Shown here: positions 1-6,863 of the stretch, one piece after another | How positions within the stretch are numbered: the first letter of the stretch is position 1 | Layout: every line of letters begins with the position of its first letter | Assembly (NCBI GenBank): GCA_949293915.1 | Contig: CASFFJ010000172.1 | Span: 1 to 10,716, forward strand | Direction: 5' to 3' | DNA: 10,716 bases | DNA from: an uncultured Christensenella sp. | GTDB taxonomy: Bacteria; Bacillota; Clostridia; Christensenellales; UBA1242 | The notes under the pieces: generated by a model | Seen by the model: the letters and a program-made list of their open reading frames with translations, nothing else | What the model was told of the DNA's origin: nothing | Database searches by the model: none | Translations under genes and position numbers: made by a program

Positions 1-136
1 TTATATAGCGTAATTTTTGCTATGTCAACTACATTATATGGGCTTTTTTGAGGCGATTTACATTTTATGCCCCAATCCTGCCCCAAATTTTTAAAAATTT
101 ATTCAATCAAAAGATGCGATTATCTTGTCGGTATTC
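1..136. other. Unassigned AT-rich flank left of the terminator hairpin
   Basis: No gene could be supported here on either strand. The one open frame that crosses it on the plus strand (starting at 48) has no recognisable domain and runs straight through the perfect hairpin at 137-169, which argues against it being coding. The stretch contains short C-runs (around 70-85) and an AT-rich tract. It may be the 3' untranslated region of a gene beyond the left edge, but nothing in the window shows that. Confidence 0.4.
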
Positions 137-169
137 AAAGCCCGCCGCAGAAATTCTGCGGCGGGCTTT
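137..169. terminator. Strong GC-rich intrinsic terminator, probably bidirectional
   Basis: The left arm at 137-152 (AAAGCCCGCCGCAGAA) is perfectly complementary to the right arm at 154-169 (TTCTGCGGCGGGCTTT), with position 153 between them. In practice this is an 11-bp GC-rich stem around a loop of about five bases, flanked by A residues on one side and four T residues on the other. The symmetric A/T flanks allow termination on both strands. For the minus-strand cluster it lies about 370 bases beyond the last stop codon. It could equally serve a plus-strand gene off the left edge. The stem is seen directly; the direction of use is inferred. Confidence 0.8.
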
Positions 170-537
170 TACACCTGATAATTGTATTACTTATCATTTA
201 TATTTAAAAACACATTATAATCTACAGTATGAGAAATCTTTATTTTCAGGAGCTTTTATCTCCCACAAAACCGCCTATAAAAGTGTCGGAAAAAGATAGA
301 ACATAAGATTGTCAAAGAGACTAACAATTGGCAGTGCTCCCATTGTGAAAACCAAATATATTCTTTCAAGATTTACATTCTTAAAAAAGGAATAATATTT
401 TATAGGTTAACAAGTTAATCCTTTGCGATCTTTGTCTCCAATATTTTCTATTAAGTACTAAAGCTATAATTTTCGACAAATCATGAACCGGATTCTTTTA
501 TATTATATTTTTTGGAAATGTTTAATAATTTACTCCA
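170..537. other. Intergenic region downstream of the polysaccharide cluster
   Basis: These roughly 370 bases separate the last gene of the cluster from the hairpin terminator. I see no supported gene, RNA or repeat. All frames are broken by frequent stops. A plus-strand frame at 281-418 encodes a CxxC pair but has no start codon, and a weak imperfect hairpin lies at 405-421. The region could be a long 3' untranslated region, or the decayed remains of genes at the end of a variable cassette; neither can be shown from sequence alone. Confidence 0.5.
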
Positions 538-1380
538 TCATTTTAAATTAGCTATCATTACTTTTGCGTCTTTAATACCCTTCCATCTCTTTTTTAATTT
601 TGCAAATTTATTTTTTTCAAATATAAAGATAATTAACTCCGCACGAATCTCTCTCAACGCTTCCTTTAATTTTGAAAACTCATCTGGATACTTATACACT
701 AAATATTTATGATTCCTTGCCATATAATATTGTCTAAAAGGTGAATGATTATATGAAACATATTTTTTAAAAAACAACCTTACGTTCCTTCCATGCCCAA
801 CTTCATGTAAAAGTCCATCAAAATTGATTTTTATCACTTTATATCCATGCAATCGCATATTAATGCACAAATCGAAATCAACTGAATCAATGAACATTTT
901 TTCATCAAATCCATCTGTTTCTTTATATGCGTTTACACTAATTAACGAAGCAGAAGTAATACATTGCTTTACTTCCTTATATTGTTCCCCTTCATTAAAA
1001 CCCGAATCAGTTTTAAAGTTACGATCCACGATATTACAAGTTAAAATACCTATTTTTTCGAAATTAAAGTATGCCGAATAAGCATTTATTAACCCCGACA
1101 TACAAACTGAATCCTGATCCAAAGTCAATACCCAATCATATTCTTCCTTAATTGCTAAATCCATTATCGATTTAAGAGCGAAAGCTATGCCTTTATTAAT
1201 CTTGCTATTCAAAAATATTATTCGTTCATAATGCGAAATTACGTTATTAATTTCAATCAAGTTGTTTGAACCATTATTAAATAAAACGACTGATGTCACT
1301 TGCTCATAAATTGCATCTATATTTTCTTTCAATCTATCAATATTGGGATTAAATAAAACGATCCCGGCCAATATCTTCAT
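538..1380 (-). CDS. Rhamnosyltransferase-like GT2 family glycosyltransferase
   Basis: This 280-residue protein is probably a cytoplasmic, membrane-associated transferase that adds a sugar, likely L-rhamnose from dTDP-rhamnose, to the lipid-linked repeat unit. It shows the GT-A pattern of the rhamnosyltransferase branch of GT2: GIVLFNPN at 6-13, NNGSNN at 35-40, NKGIAFAL at 62-69, and the metal-binding LTLDQDS at 85-91. Further along are GFDE at 157-160, the acidic IDSVDFDLCINMRLHGYKV stretch at 164-182, and LHEVGHG at 191-197. Length fits the family. The ATG at 1380 has the ribosome site GAGGA five bases upstream, inside the preceding acyltransferase gene, which it overlaps by 32 bases. It is the last gene of the cluster. 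The family call is firm. The rhamnose donor is inferred from family resemblance and from rfbC/rfbD at the other end of the cluster. Confidence 0.85.
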   Translation of the reverse strand: MKILAGIVLFNPNIDRLKENIDAIYEQVTSVVLFNNGSNNLIEINNVISHYERIIFLNSKINKGIAFALKSIMDLAIKEEYDWVLTLDQDSVCMSGLINAYSAYFNFEKIGILTCNIVDRNFKTDSGFNEGEQYKEVKQCITSASLISVNAYKETDGFDEKMFIDSVDFDLCINMRLHGYKVIKINFDGLLHEVGHGRNVRLFFKKYVSYNHSPFRQYYMARNHKYLVYKYPDEFSKLKEALREIRAELIIFIFEKNKFAKLKKRWKGIKDAKVMIANLK

Positions 1381-2029
1381 TTTTATCCTCGCAAACTATT
1401 TCATTAAGGATGTCATCTATATTTTTTTCTGTCACTTCAGTATATAAAACATTAAATAATGGCTTTGCTTCATAAAAATTAATATGGCCTAAATCAAAAC
1501 AAAGCAATTTATCAATTATTTCTTTACTGAATCTAAATTTTTTCACTTCCGTTCCGCAGAAAATTGCATACGGGGGAATATCTTTTGCAACAACACTTCC
1601 GGCTCCTATAACTGCACCTTTACCAATCTTGACACCTGATAAAATAATACACGAATCACCAATCCATACATCATCCTCAATAATGATTGGCCCTTTTGTA
1701 GTTGCTTCCTGTATGGAATTCTCTGTGACCATATTTTTAAAAGGATATGATGTTATATGTCTATAATTATGACCCCCCCCCGTGAAAAATTTAACATTTT
1801 TTGCAATACAACAATACTTACCAATGGTTATTTTTTCTTGCGGCTGATTATAATACTCAATATATAAATCACCATAAGAATAATCTCCGACTGAAACACA
1901 ATCGATAGGAAAAATATTTGCAGCTCGCGTAAAGTTATTGCCTCTAACTTTTAACCATGTTTGCTGATGTTTCTTTAATCTTAAATAATATTTGATATCA
2001 CGCGCAATACTTCTAATTATTCCCATCAT
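1349..2029 (-). CDS. Hexapeptide-repeat O-acyltransferase (CatB/xenobiotic acyltransferase-like)
   Basis: This 226-residue protein probably transfers an acetyl group from acetyl-CoA to a sugar of the repeat unit. The left-handed beta-helix hexapeptide pattern is clear from about 66 to 150 (ITIGKYCCIAKNVKF, then VWIGDSCIILSGVKIGKGAVIGAGSVVAKDIPP in consecutive turns). The insert FFTGGGHNYRHITSYPF at 81-97 matches the loop of CatB/XAT-type enzymes whose histidine is catalytic; His87 is the candidate. The three glycines are encoded within nine consecutive G bases. The C-terminal tail after about 160 is charged and overlaps the next gene by 32 bases. The first ATG at 2029 overlaps the flippase stop as ATGA. 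A second ATG at 2026 is better spaced from the GAGGA ribosome site (six bases rather than three) and could be the true start. Acyltransferase is firm; the acceptor is unknown. Confidence 0.88.
   Translation of the reverse strand: MMGIIRSIARDIKYYLRLKKHQQTWLKVRGNNFTRAANIFPIDCVSVGDYSYGDLYIEYYNQPQEKITIGKYCCIAKNVKFFTGGGHNYRHITSYPFKNMVTENSIQEATTKGPIIIEDDVWIGDSCIILSGVKIGKGAVIGAGSVVAKDIPPYAIFCGTEVKKFRFSKEIIDKLLCFDLGHINFYEAKPLFNVLYTEVTEKNIDDILNEIVCEDKNEDIGRDRFI
1386..1390 (-). promoter_or_regulatory. Ribosome binding site of the rhamnosyltransferase-like gene
   Basis: GAGGA on the minus strand lies five bases before the ATG at 1380. It lies inside the 3' end of the acyltransferase gene and fixes the start of the downstream gene despite the 32-base overlap. 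Confidence 0.75.
1773..1781 (-). repeat. Nine-base G tract in the acyltransferase coding strand
   Basis: Nine consecutive C on the plus strand read as nine G on the coding strand, spanning Thr83-Gly86 of the acyltransferase (ACG GGG GGG GGT). It is far longer than expected in such an AT-rich gene, which could have used GGT or GGA for glycine. At the present length the frame is open. Gain of one G gives TCA then TAA directly after the tract. Loss of one gives a TAA six codons after the tract. Confidence 0.9.
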
Positions 2030-3495
2030 GAATCCTCTTTGATATTGTTATCTTCCTGATAAATAGATTTTTTATTTTTAAAAAACACCTTTTTAATATC
2101 TCTAAGCATAAAAATAACTTTTTTATAATTGATGCAAAAGTATGCTATTAACGCACATCCATATACTAAACAAGCCCACCAGCGAGACAAAAACTGCACA
2201 GATAAAATAAATATTATTGTCATTACCAATTCAATAATAAAGTCTAAAACTATACTTCTATTTATAATTTTTGTTACTATAATTTCCGACGCAACAGAAT
2301 TAAGCATTATAACAAATACTAACGAATATAAAACAAAATTTAAATTATTTAACAAATACGCCCCTAAAGCAAACATAATCATACCGATTATGACAGACAC
2401 AATATTAACTACAAGCATCACCTTTTCCTTGCGATACGCTTTTAGATAATTATTTGTCAACAAATTAACTTTAGTTGAAAATATTATTATCGGCAATAAA
2501 ATACCTAAATAAATAAGGCTATCTGAATAATTAGGCAACCAACGTTCCAAAATCCAGCAACCAGGAAAATATACTATCATTACAAAAAACAATATCGGTG
2601 AAATCACATTACGAATTCTCATATACATATTTGGTAAGTCATTCGAATTCATACGTTTTAAAGACGGAAATAGCACTACACTTACTGCAGTAACAAACGT
2701 TAAAAATATATTAGATACACTGAAGCTAAATGAAACTTGGCCAAATACAAGCTCATCCCACCTCCACTGTATAACCATTTTTGAGCCGCCAACAAGCAGA
2801 TTAGCAGTAAAATTAGCCACAAGAAGCAAGCTTCCAGCGGAAATATTTAACCAACATTCTTTTAGGCACTCTTTTATAGGCACCCCCTTCCCTATGCAAA
2901 CTTCACGATTAAATATTATGCCTATTACAATCGCTATCTCATCACCAATTAAATCTGCTATACAATACCAATAGAAATTATTAACTCTACATAACAATAA
3001 AATAGCAACAACTACTGCATAAGAAACTCTTTGAAGTATGACCAGCAAAGAATATTTAGCTATTCTATTTGTCATCTGTAATGTATAAGAATTAAATCCT
3101 ACAATATTTTTTGTTACTATACCTATCGCAACAAGAATTACAATCTCCTTTGTAATTGTACTCGATAAAAACGAAGCTATTAAACAACAAAAAAATGTTA
3201 TCAAAGAGGTTAACCCCAAGATAACTTGAAATTGTGAACGTATCCGTGGCTTATCCAACTCATTATAATCAAATTGCGAATATCTTAAGACAATACCATC
3301 CAATATTCCAAAATGAAGTATTCCAACATACCCAACATACAATAGATAGGTTTGCCAATATGAATATTGTACTTGGTCAATTAGCTTTGGAACAATAAAT
3401 CCCAACATAAAACTAATCAAAATTGAAATTACTTGCGCCGTAACCGAGAGTATTAAATTTTTTGCAACTTTCTTTCCTGTTATACTATTTGACAT
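2026..3495 (-). CDS. Wzx-type polysaccharide repeat-unit flippase (MOP superfamily)
   Basis: This 489-residue integral membrane protein probably flips the undecaprenyl-linked repeat unit across the cytoplasmic membrane. It opens with a short polar N-terminus followed by alternating hydrophobic segments along the whole length, consistent with the 12-14 helices of the MOP/PST family. The N-terminal pattern (KNLILSVTAQVISILISFMLGFIVPKL region at about 12-38, then a Tyr/Trp-rich turn and GILDGIVLRYSQFDYNE at 63-79) is typical of Wzx and related exporters. The C-terminus after about 465 is charged and cytoplasmic. Its stop overlaps the acyltransferase start (ATGA). The ATG at 3495 lies 21 bases after the polymerase stop and has no convincing Shine-Dalgarno sequence, so initiation may depend on coupling. 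I do not assign the wzx symbol, because sequence similarity in this family is too low to name an orthologue. Confidence 0.87.
   Translation of the reverse strand: MSNSITGKKVAKNLILSVTAQVISILISFMLGFIVPKLIDQVQYSYWQTYLLYVGYVGILHFGILDGIVLRYSQFDYNELDKPRIRSQFQVILGLTSLITFFCCLIASFLSSTITKEIVILVAIGIVTKNIVGFNSYTLQMTNRIAKYSLLVILQRVSYAVVVAILLLCRVNNFYWYCIADLIGDEIAIVIGIIFNREVCIGKGVPIKECLKECWLNISAGSLLLVANFTANLLVGGSKMVIQWRWDELVFGQVSFSFSVSNIFLTFVTAVSVVLFPSLKRMNSNDLPNMYMRIRNVISPILFFVMIVYFPGCWILERWLPNYSDSLIYLGILLPIIIFSTKVNLLTNNYLKAYRKEKVMLVVNIVSVIIGMIMFALGAYLLNNLNFVLYSLVFVIMLNSVASEIIVTKIINRSIVLDFIIELVMTIIFILSVQFLSRWWACLVYGCALIAYFCINYKKVIFMLRDIKKVFFKNKKSIYQEDNNIKEDS
2033..2037 (-). promoter_or_regulatory. Ribosome binding site of the acyltransferase gene
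   Basis: GAGGA on the minus strand, within the last codons of the flippase gene, is followed by two adjacent ATG codons. It lies three bases from the ATG at 2029 and six from the ATG at 2026, so it favours the second ATG slightly. Confidence 0.65.
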
Positions 3496-3516
3496 ATATA
3501 ATTTATATTAAATTAC

Positions 3517-4887
3517 TCAAGCGTATCTCAACTGTATTCTCTTCGTGTAAAATTTCCTGTTCACAAGCCATTGATATACAAATATTATATAAATAATCTG
3601 ATATATCGATCTCATCATTATAACATCCATAAACACACGCTCCTCAATAGCTATATACACCAATGGAAACATGAAATATGCAGCAAAAATCACATCAAGT
3701 CCGCAACTGTTTTTTGATTTATTTTTCCTAACTAATCGTTTGTAAAAGTAGCCAATCAAAAACATTATCAGACATAGGCCAATCCACCCGAAATCCTGAA
3801 AATATCTGCGAAGCGGTGTATAAATATTTGTTAAATAATCACCGCATTCAATATATTCCAACGCTACAATACTGTCTGGAATAGGGAATCCCAATGTCCT
3901 TAAAAGAGTATACAAGCCAGATAAAGTATGGATACCAAAAAAATCTGTATCTGGCATGAACTCAGAAGGATTATTTAGATACTCATTCAGACCATATATT
4001 GACGAACTAAAATAATTAGCGAAATTATCCATAAAATTCGCGTAACTGGAAGTTTTTCCGGTTAATACGCCCGCCAAATAAAATAAGAGAATTGCAATAA
4101 CTATGATAAGAGCAGCTCGTATTAATAATTTGATGTTATTGTTAAAAGTCCAGTTCTTCTTTTTTGCCAACAAAATAAGCCATACAAAAATACAATATAT
4201 AAAAAAATTCAGCATCAGAGCACGACCAGAAGTTAAAAAAGATGTGCCCACATAAACAATTATGGTAAGATATGCAAATGGATGTCTTTTCCTTCTATGT
4301 GGCCTATATACCATATTGTAAATAACTACATAACTCAAAACAAACGCTATAACGCCGCTCAATGTAAACATTTGTTGCACTAAATAAGAGACTTCTGCCC
4401 CTTCAAGTATTTGAGCCCAACTAAATTGTCTTAAAAACGTGTATTCCTGACCGTATTCAGACTGAGCGTATTCCGAATTTGCTACGATATTCTGAACATC
4501 TCTTAAATATAAAATAGCCGTTAATGCTACAAAAATGAAGCATATCGCAATTGAGATTTCTGATAATTGTATTCCTAAAGTCTCTTGGCTGTTTTTATCT
4601 TCGTCGACAAAAACGCTCAAGAGCCTTTTGCCGCCAAAGGCCGACGCTGCACGCATGGCAATGTATTCACCAAGCCACAAGAATACTAATGCAACTATTA
4701 TTATAGAATATGTTTTTAACGATAAATTGACTTCCCACTCTTCACTATACAGCAACATTAAAAATAAACTTAATGCATACATCGCTGTACATATAAATGT
4801 GGGCGACGTAATTTCCTTTTTAAAAAACACATATGCCCCACACATCATTGCTACAACGATAATTAAAAGCAACAAAACTGATGCCAT
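3517..4887 (-). CDS. Wzy-type oligosaccharide repeat-unit polymerase
   Basis: This membrane protein of about 456 residues probably polymerises repeat units on the outer face of the membrane. It has many hydrophobic segments (at about 5-25, 35-50, 60-80, 110-130, 175-195, 205-220, 223-242, 257-277 and two or more near the C-terminus). A large hydrophilic loop runs from about 277 to 370, as is usual for Wzy. LTSGRALMLN at about 218-227 and TPLRRYFQDFGWIG at about 357-370 resemble conserved stretches of O-antigen and capsule polymerases. Three starts are possible: GTG 4902, ATG 4893 and ATG 4887. I chose 4887 because GAGGG lies eight bases upstream of it and only two bases from 4893. It lies between a glycosyltransferase gene and the flippase, the usual setting. 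The polymerase call rests on topology, size and neighbours more than on a catalytic motif. Confidence 0.82.
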   Translation of the reverse strand: MASVLLLLIIVVAMMCGAYVFFKKEITSPTFICTAMYALSLFLMLLYSEEWEVNLSLKTYSIIIVALVFLWLGEYIAMRAASAFGGKRLLSVFVDEDKNSQETLGIQLSEISIAICFIFVALTAILYLRDVQNIVANSEYAQSEYGQEYTFLRQFSWAQILEGAEVSYLVQQMFTLSGVIAFVLSYVVIYNMVYRPHRRKRHPFAYLTIIVYVGTSFLTSGRALMLNFFIYCIFVWLILLAKKKNWTFNNNIKLLIRAALIIVIAILLFYLAGVLTGKTSSYANFMDNFANYFSSSIYGLNEYLNNPSEFMPDTDFFGIHTLSGLYTLLRTLGFPIPDSIVALEYIECGDYLTNIYTPLRRYFQDFGWIGLCLIMFLIGYFYKRLVRKNKSKNSCGLDVIFAAYFMFPLVYIAIEERVFMDVIMMRSIYQIIYIIFVYQWLVNRKFYTKRIQLRYA

Positions 4888-4895
4888 TCCCATTA

Positions 4896-4900
4896 CCCTC
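4896..4900 (-). promoter_or_regulatory. Ribosome binding site deciding the polymerase start
   Basis: GAGGG on the minus strand is eight bases before the ATG at 4887 but only two bases before the ATG at 4893, and it overlaps the region after the alternative GTG at 4902. This spacing favours the ATG at 4887. Confidence 0.5.
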
Positions 4901-4945
4901 ACTTCATATATAAATAAATTTTATTAGGAAACATGAATTAATTAG

Positions 4946-5854
4946 CTATCTTTTAATATTGCCTATCTTATTAAATCTCTCTGCCCAATTATCTACGCCG
5001 TAAAAATCAATTTGTTCCTGGGAATATGGAACGAAAGGCAACTCCAAAAAATTTTGTATATCCTGTTTACTTGTCTGATCATTTAAAACATAAATATTAT
5101 TTTTATTATAAAATTCGGCGTTGACTATTAACCTGTTATTTGTAATCAGCTTTTTTTGATAAAATAAGGCCTCCATTGTTCGCAATGTATAATCCGCATT
5201 GTCAGTAAAAACGATTTCGATTATGGCTTTTGACTTTACAAGAACTTTGAGATATTCATTATAATCAATATTATCCGACTTAAGTTCAATTAATTCTGAA
5301 TGTTCTAAATGATCCTTAACGACATAAAAATATGGATTACATAACTGTTTGTACAGTTTTTCTAATTTTACCAACCTGTTTTTATTGCGCCCTACAAATA
5401 CCCCATCATACTCAATTTCTTGTGTTAAACTCAATATCGGCCCAACATAAAATGTAGGATTGTAATTTAAATTGTAATTAATCGAATCAAATGTTGAATA
5501 TGTAAAAACAGTAAAATATTTTTTCAGGTATTTTATGTTATCCCGCTTGCAAATCGGATTCCAAAAATAAACAATCGGCCTGATTTTTGCCCTATTAAAT
5601 ACACGTCTTAACCGGTGATATGGCCTACATGAATCAAATATAATAAATTGCACATCACTTTCTATTCGATTCGTCCAATCCTCGTAAAAAGCTTTATTTT
5701 TACCAAATCCAATAAAATAAAGCAACTTTCTGAATATTCGAATAATGAAATTAATGCTTTGGGTACTATAAACATCACAAATCTCAGCAACAGAAGAGTC
5801 GAAATATTTTAAATTTGCCCACTTTTTATTTGGAACTAAGACAATATATTTCAT
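4946..5854 (-). CDS. Putative glycosyltransferase, capsular/lipopolysaccharide biosynthesis protein family
   Basis: This 302-residue soluble protein resembles a family found in capsule and exopolysaccharide clusters and usually annotated only as a capsular or lipopolysaccharide biosynthesis protein. I know of no defined reaction for it. The visible signature is YDGVFVGRNKNRLVKL at 149-164, YNEYLKVLVKSKAIIEI at 198-214, and TLRTMEALFYQKKLITNN at 223-240, then NKNNIYVL at 250-257 and a C-terminal Trp-Ala-Glu-Arg-Phe motif at 290-294. The second half looks like the donor-binding half of a GT-B fold, with Glu228 placed like the conserved acidic residue of GT4-type enzymes; this is inference. No signal peptide or transmembrane segment is evident. 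The ATG at 5854 has GGAG seven bases upstream. It probably adds one sugar to the repeat unit. Confidence 0.7.
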   Translation of the reverse strand: MKYIVLVPNKKWANLKYFDSSVAEICDVYSTQSINFIIRIFRKLLYFIGFGKNKAFYEDWTNRIESDVQFIIFDSCRPYHRLRRVFNRAKIRPIVYFWNPICKRDNIKYLKKYFTVFTYSTFDSINYNLNYNPTFYVGPILSLTQEIEYDGVFVGRNKNRLVKLEKLYKQLCNPYFYVVKDHLEHSELIELKSDNIDYNEYLKVLVKSKAIIEIVFTDNADYTLRTMEALFYQKKLITNNRLIVNAEFYNKNNIYVLNDQTSKQDIQNFLELPFVPYSQEQIDFYGVDNWAERFNKIGNIKR

Positions 5855-5893
5855 TATTACACTCCAAAGTATTTAACAGTAACATTAGTAAAC

Positions 5894-6775
5894 CTATATA
5901 GTTTTAGTAATTAAATTTACCGCTTCTGGATATTTTTCGTAATCGAATTTCCTTGCAAATAACAATCCAGAAGATAATACCTCTTTAACATCGGAAGGTT
6001 TTATTACATAAGCCCCTGCATTTACACCGCGTTCCATGTCTATCCAACGCATATTGGACATTCTGCCATTACCTAACTTTTCAACATACAGTCGATGCCT
6101 AAAATATTCATTTTGCCAAACTAGAGATTGAACAAAAGCTTCATCACAGCAAGAAGAATATTTAAATGTATCGCAAATAAATTTTTCATGATCTAAAATA
6201 TAATCTACCAACTCCTCTGATATATCCCAATATGCGCTACCACAATAAAAATCGTCGACATTAAACTTACTTGTTTTATTTATTATCTTCTGCAATATGA
6301 TTCCCGCTTTATTTAATACAGTATAGGCATTTTTGCTTCTGCCACATTTATCGCGAAAAAAATGTGCATATTTTATTCGCAGATTATATTGCCTTATACA
6401 TTCCTGCTTGTCAGAAAAATTAATAAATTCTTTACCGCTATTTTGTTCAAAAAAATTATTAATTTCTTCAATTGGTCTGATAGGCAAATCCACCCCAGTA
6501 ATCAAGTGATAAAATCCATACGAACCTATTTGCCTTGCTTTTTTCAGTAACTTCAATTCTGCCTCAATTTGACTATAACCTCCCCATGTCACAGAAACGC
6601 TGTCGGCAAAATAAATTTTAGAATAATTTGTTGCCTCTAACAGTACGTTTTTATCCACCTTACTTTTCTTGTCAATGTGTATAAATATATCATTATCGAC
6701 ACAATCCAATCCACCTAATAAAATTTTCAATAAATTTTCTTGAGTATGCGCCATAATCAAATATGCATGCTTCAC
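5894..6775 (-). CDS. Core-2/I-branching (GT14-like) N-acetylglucosaminyltransferase family protein
   Basis: This protein of about 293 residues belongs to the Branch domain family, related to beta-1,6-N-acetylglucosaminyl and xylosyl transferases. From the GTG start it begins with the typical KHAYLIMAH, followed by NDIFIHIDKKS at 28-38, VTWGGYSQIEAE at 62-73, YHLITGVDLPI at 89-99, EFINFSD near 116-122, CGSAYWDIS at 178-186 and the acidic pair in CCDEAFVQSL at 209-218. The open frame extends 13 codons upstream to an ATG at 6814, but the GTG at 6775 has GAGG six bases before it, and family members begin at this point. Bacterial members occur in polysaccharide clusters; the sugar transferred here cannot be read from the sequence and need not be GlcNAc. 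It may create a branch or simply a beta linkage in the repeat unit. Confidence 0.83.
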   Translation of the reverse strand: MKHAYLIMAHTQENLLKILLGGLDCVDNDIFIHIDKKSKVDKNVLLEATNYSKIYFADSVSVTWGGYSQIEAELKLLKKARQIGSYGFYHLITGVDLPIRPIEEINNFFEQNSGKEFINFSDKQECIRQYNLRIKYAHFFRDKCGRSKNAYTVLNKAGIILQKIINKTSKFNVDDFYCGSAYWDISEELVDYILDHEKFICDTFKYSSCCDEAFVQSLVWQNEYFRHRLYVEKLGNGRMSNMRWIDMERGVNAGAYVIKPSDVKEVLSSGLLFARKFDYEKYPEAVNLITKTI

Positions 6776-6781
6776 ATAACA

Positions 6782-6785
6782 CCTC
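6782..6785 (-). promoter_or_regulatory. Ribosome binding site supporting a GTG start
   Basis: GAGG on the minus strand is followed by six bases (TGTTAT) and the GTG at 6775. This places the start of the GT14-like gene 13 codons inside its longest open frame, where the family's conserved N-terminus begins. Confidence 0.75.
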
Positions 6786-6863
6786 AATAATAATTGCTTG
6801 CTTATTAACAACATAAAAATTTAATTTTATAGATTATTACTTTTAGTTTGTTACACTGTTACT

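Noticed and set aside
137..169. Perfect inverted repeat as a possible recombination or attachment site
   Set aside because: GC-rich stem with A and T flanks is the ordinary form of an intrinsic terminator, and there is no integrase, direct repeat or second copy in the window.
48..299. Plus-strand open frame of 83 codons
   Set aside because: It reads through the perfect terminator hairpin at 137-169, has no domain signature, and its composition looks random. No ribosome site of note precedes it.
281..418. Plus-strand frame with a CxxC pair (Trp-Gln-Cys-Ser-His-Cys) resembling half a zinc ribbon
   Set aside because: There is a stop directly before it, no start codon in the frame, and only one CxxC. 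It might be a transposase scrap, but nothing else supports that.
405..421. Imperfect hairpin GGTTAAC/GTTAATCC followed on the minus strand by a T-run some distance away
   Set aside because: The stem is short, AT-rich and has a bulge, and the T-run is about 14 bases beyond the stem. An outer AAAGG/CCTTT pairing could bring it nearer, but this is too weak to call a terminator.
4535..4927. Plus-strand frame of 130 codons antisense to the polymerase gene
   Set aside because: It is the complement of hydrophobic transmembrane codons of the polymerase, has no domain, and no supporting ribosome site was seen. The same reasoning applies to plus-strand frames at 824-1081, 2129-2449 and 8326-8912.
6776..6814. 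Extending the GT14-like protein to the upstream ATG at 6814
   Set aside because: The added 13 residues do not fit the family's N-terminus, and the GAGG ribosome site at 6782-6785 lies inside this extension with ideal spacing to the GTG at 6775.
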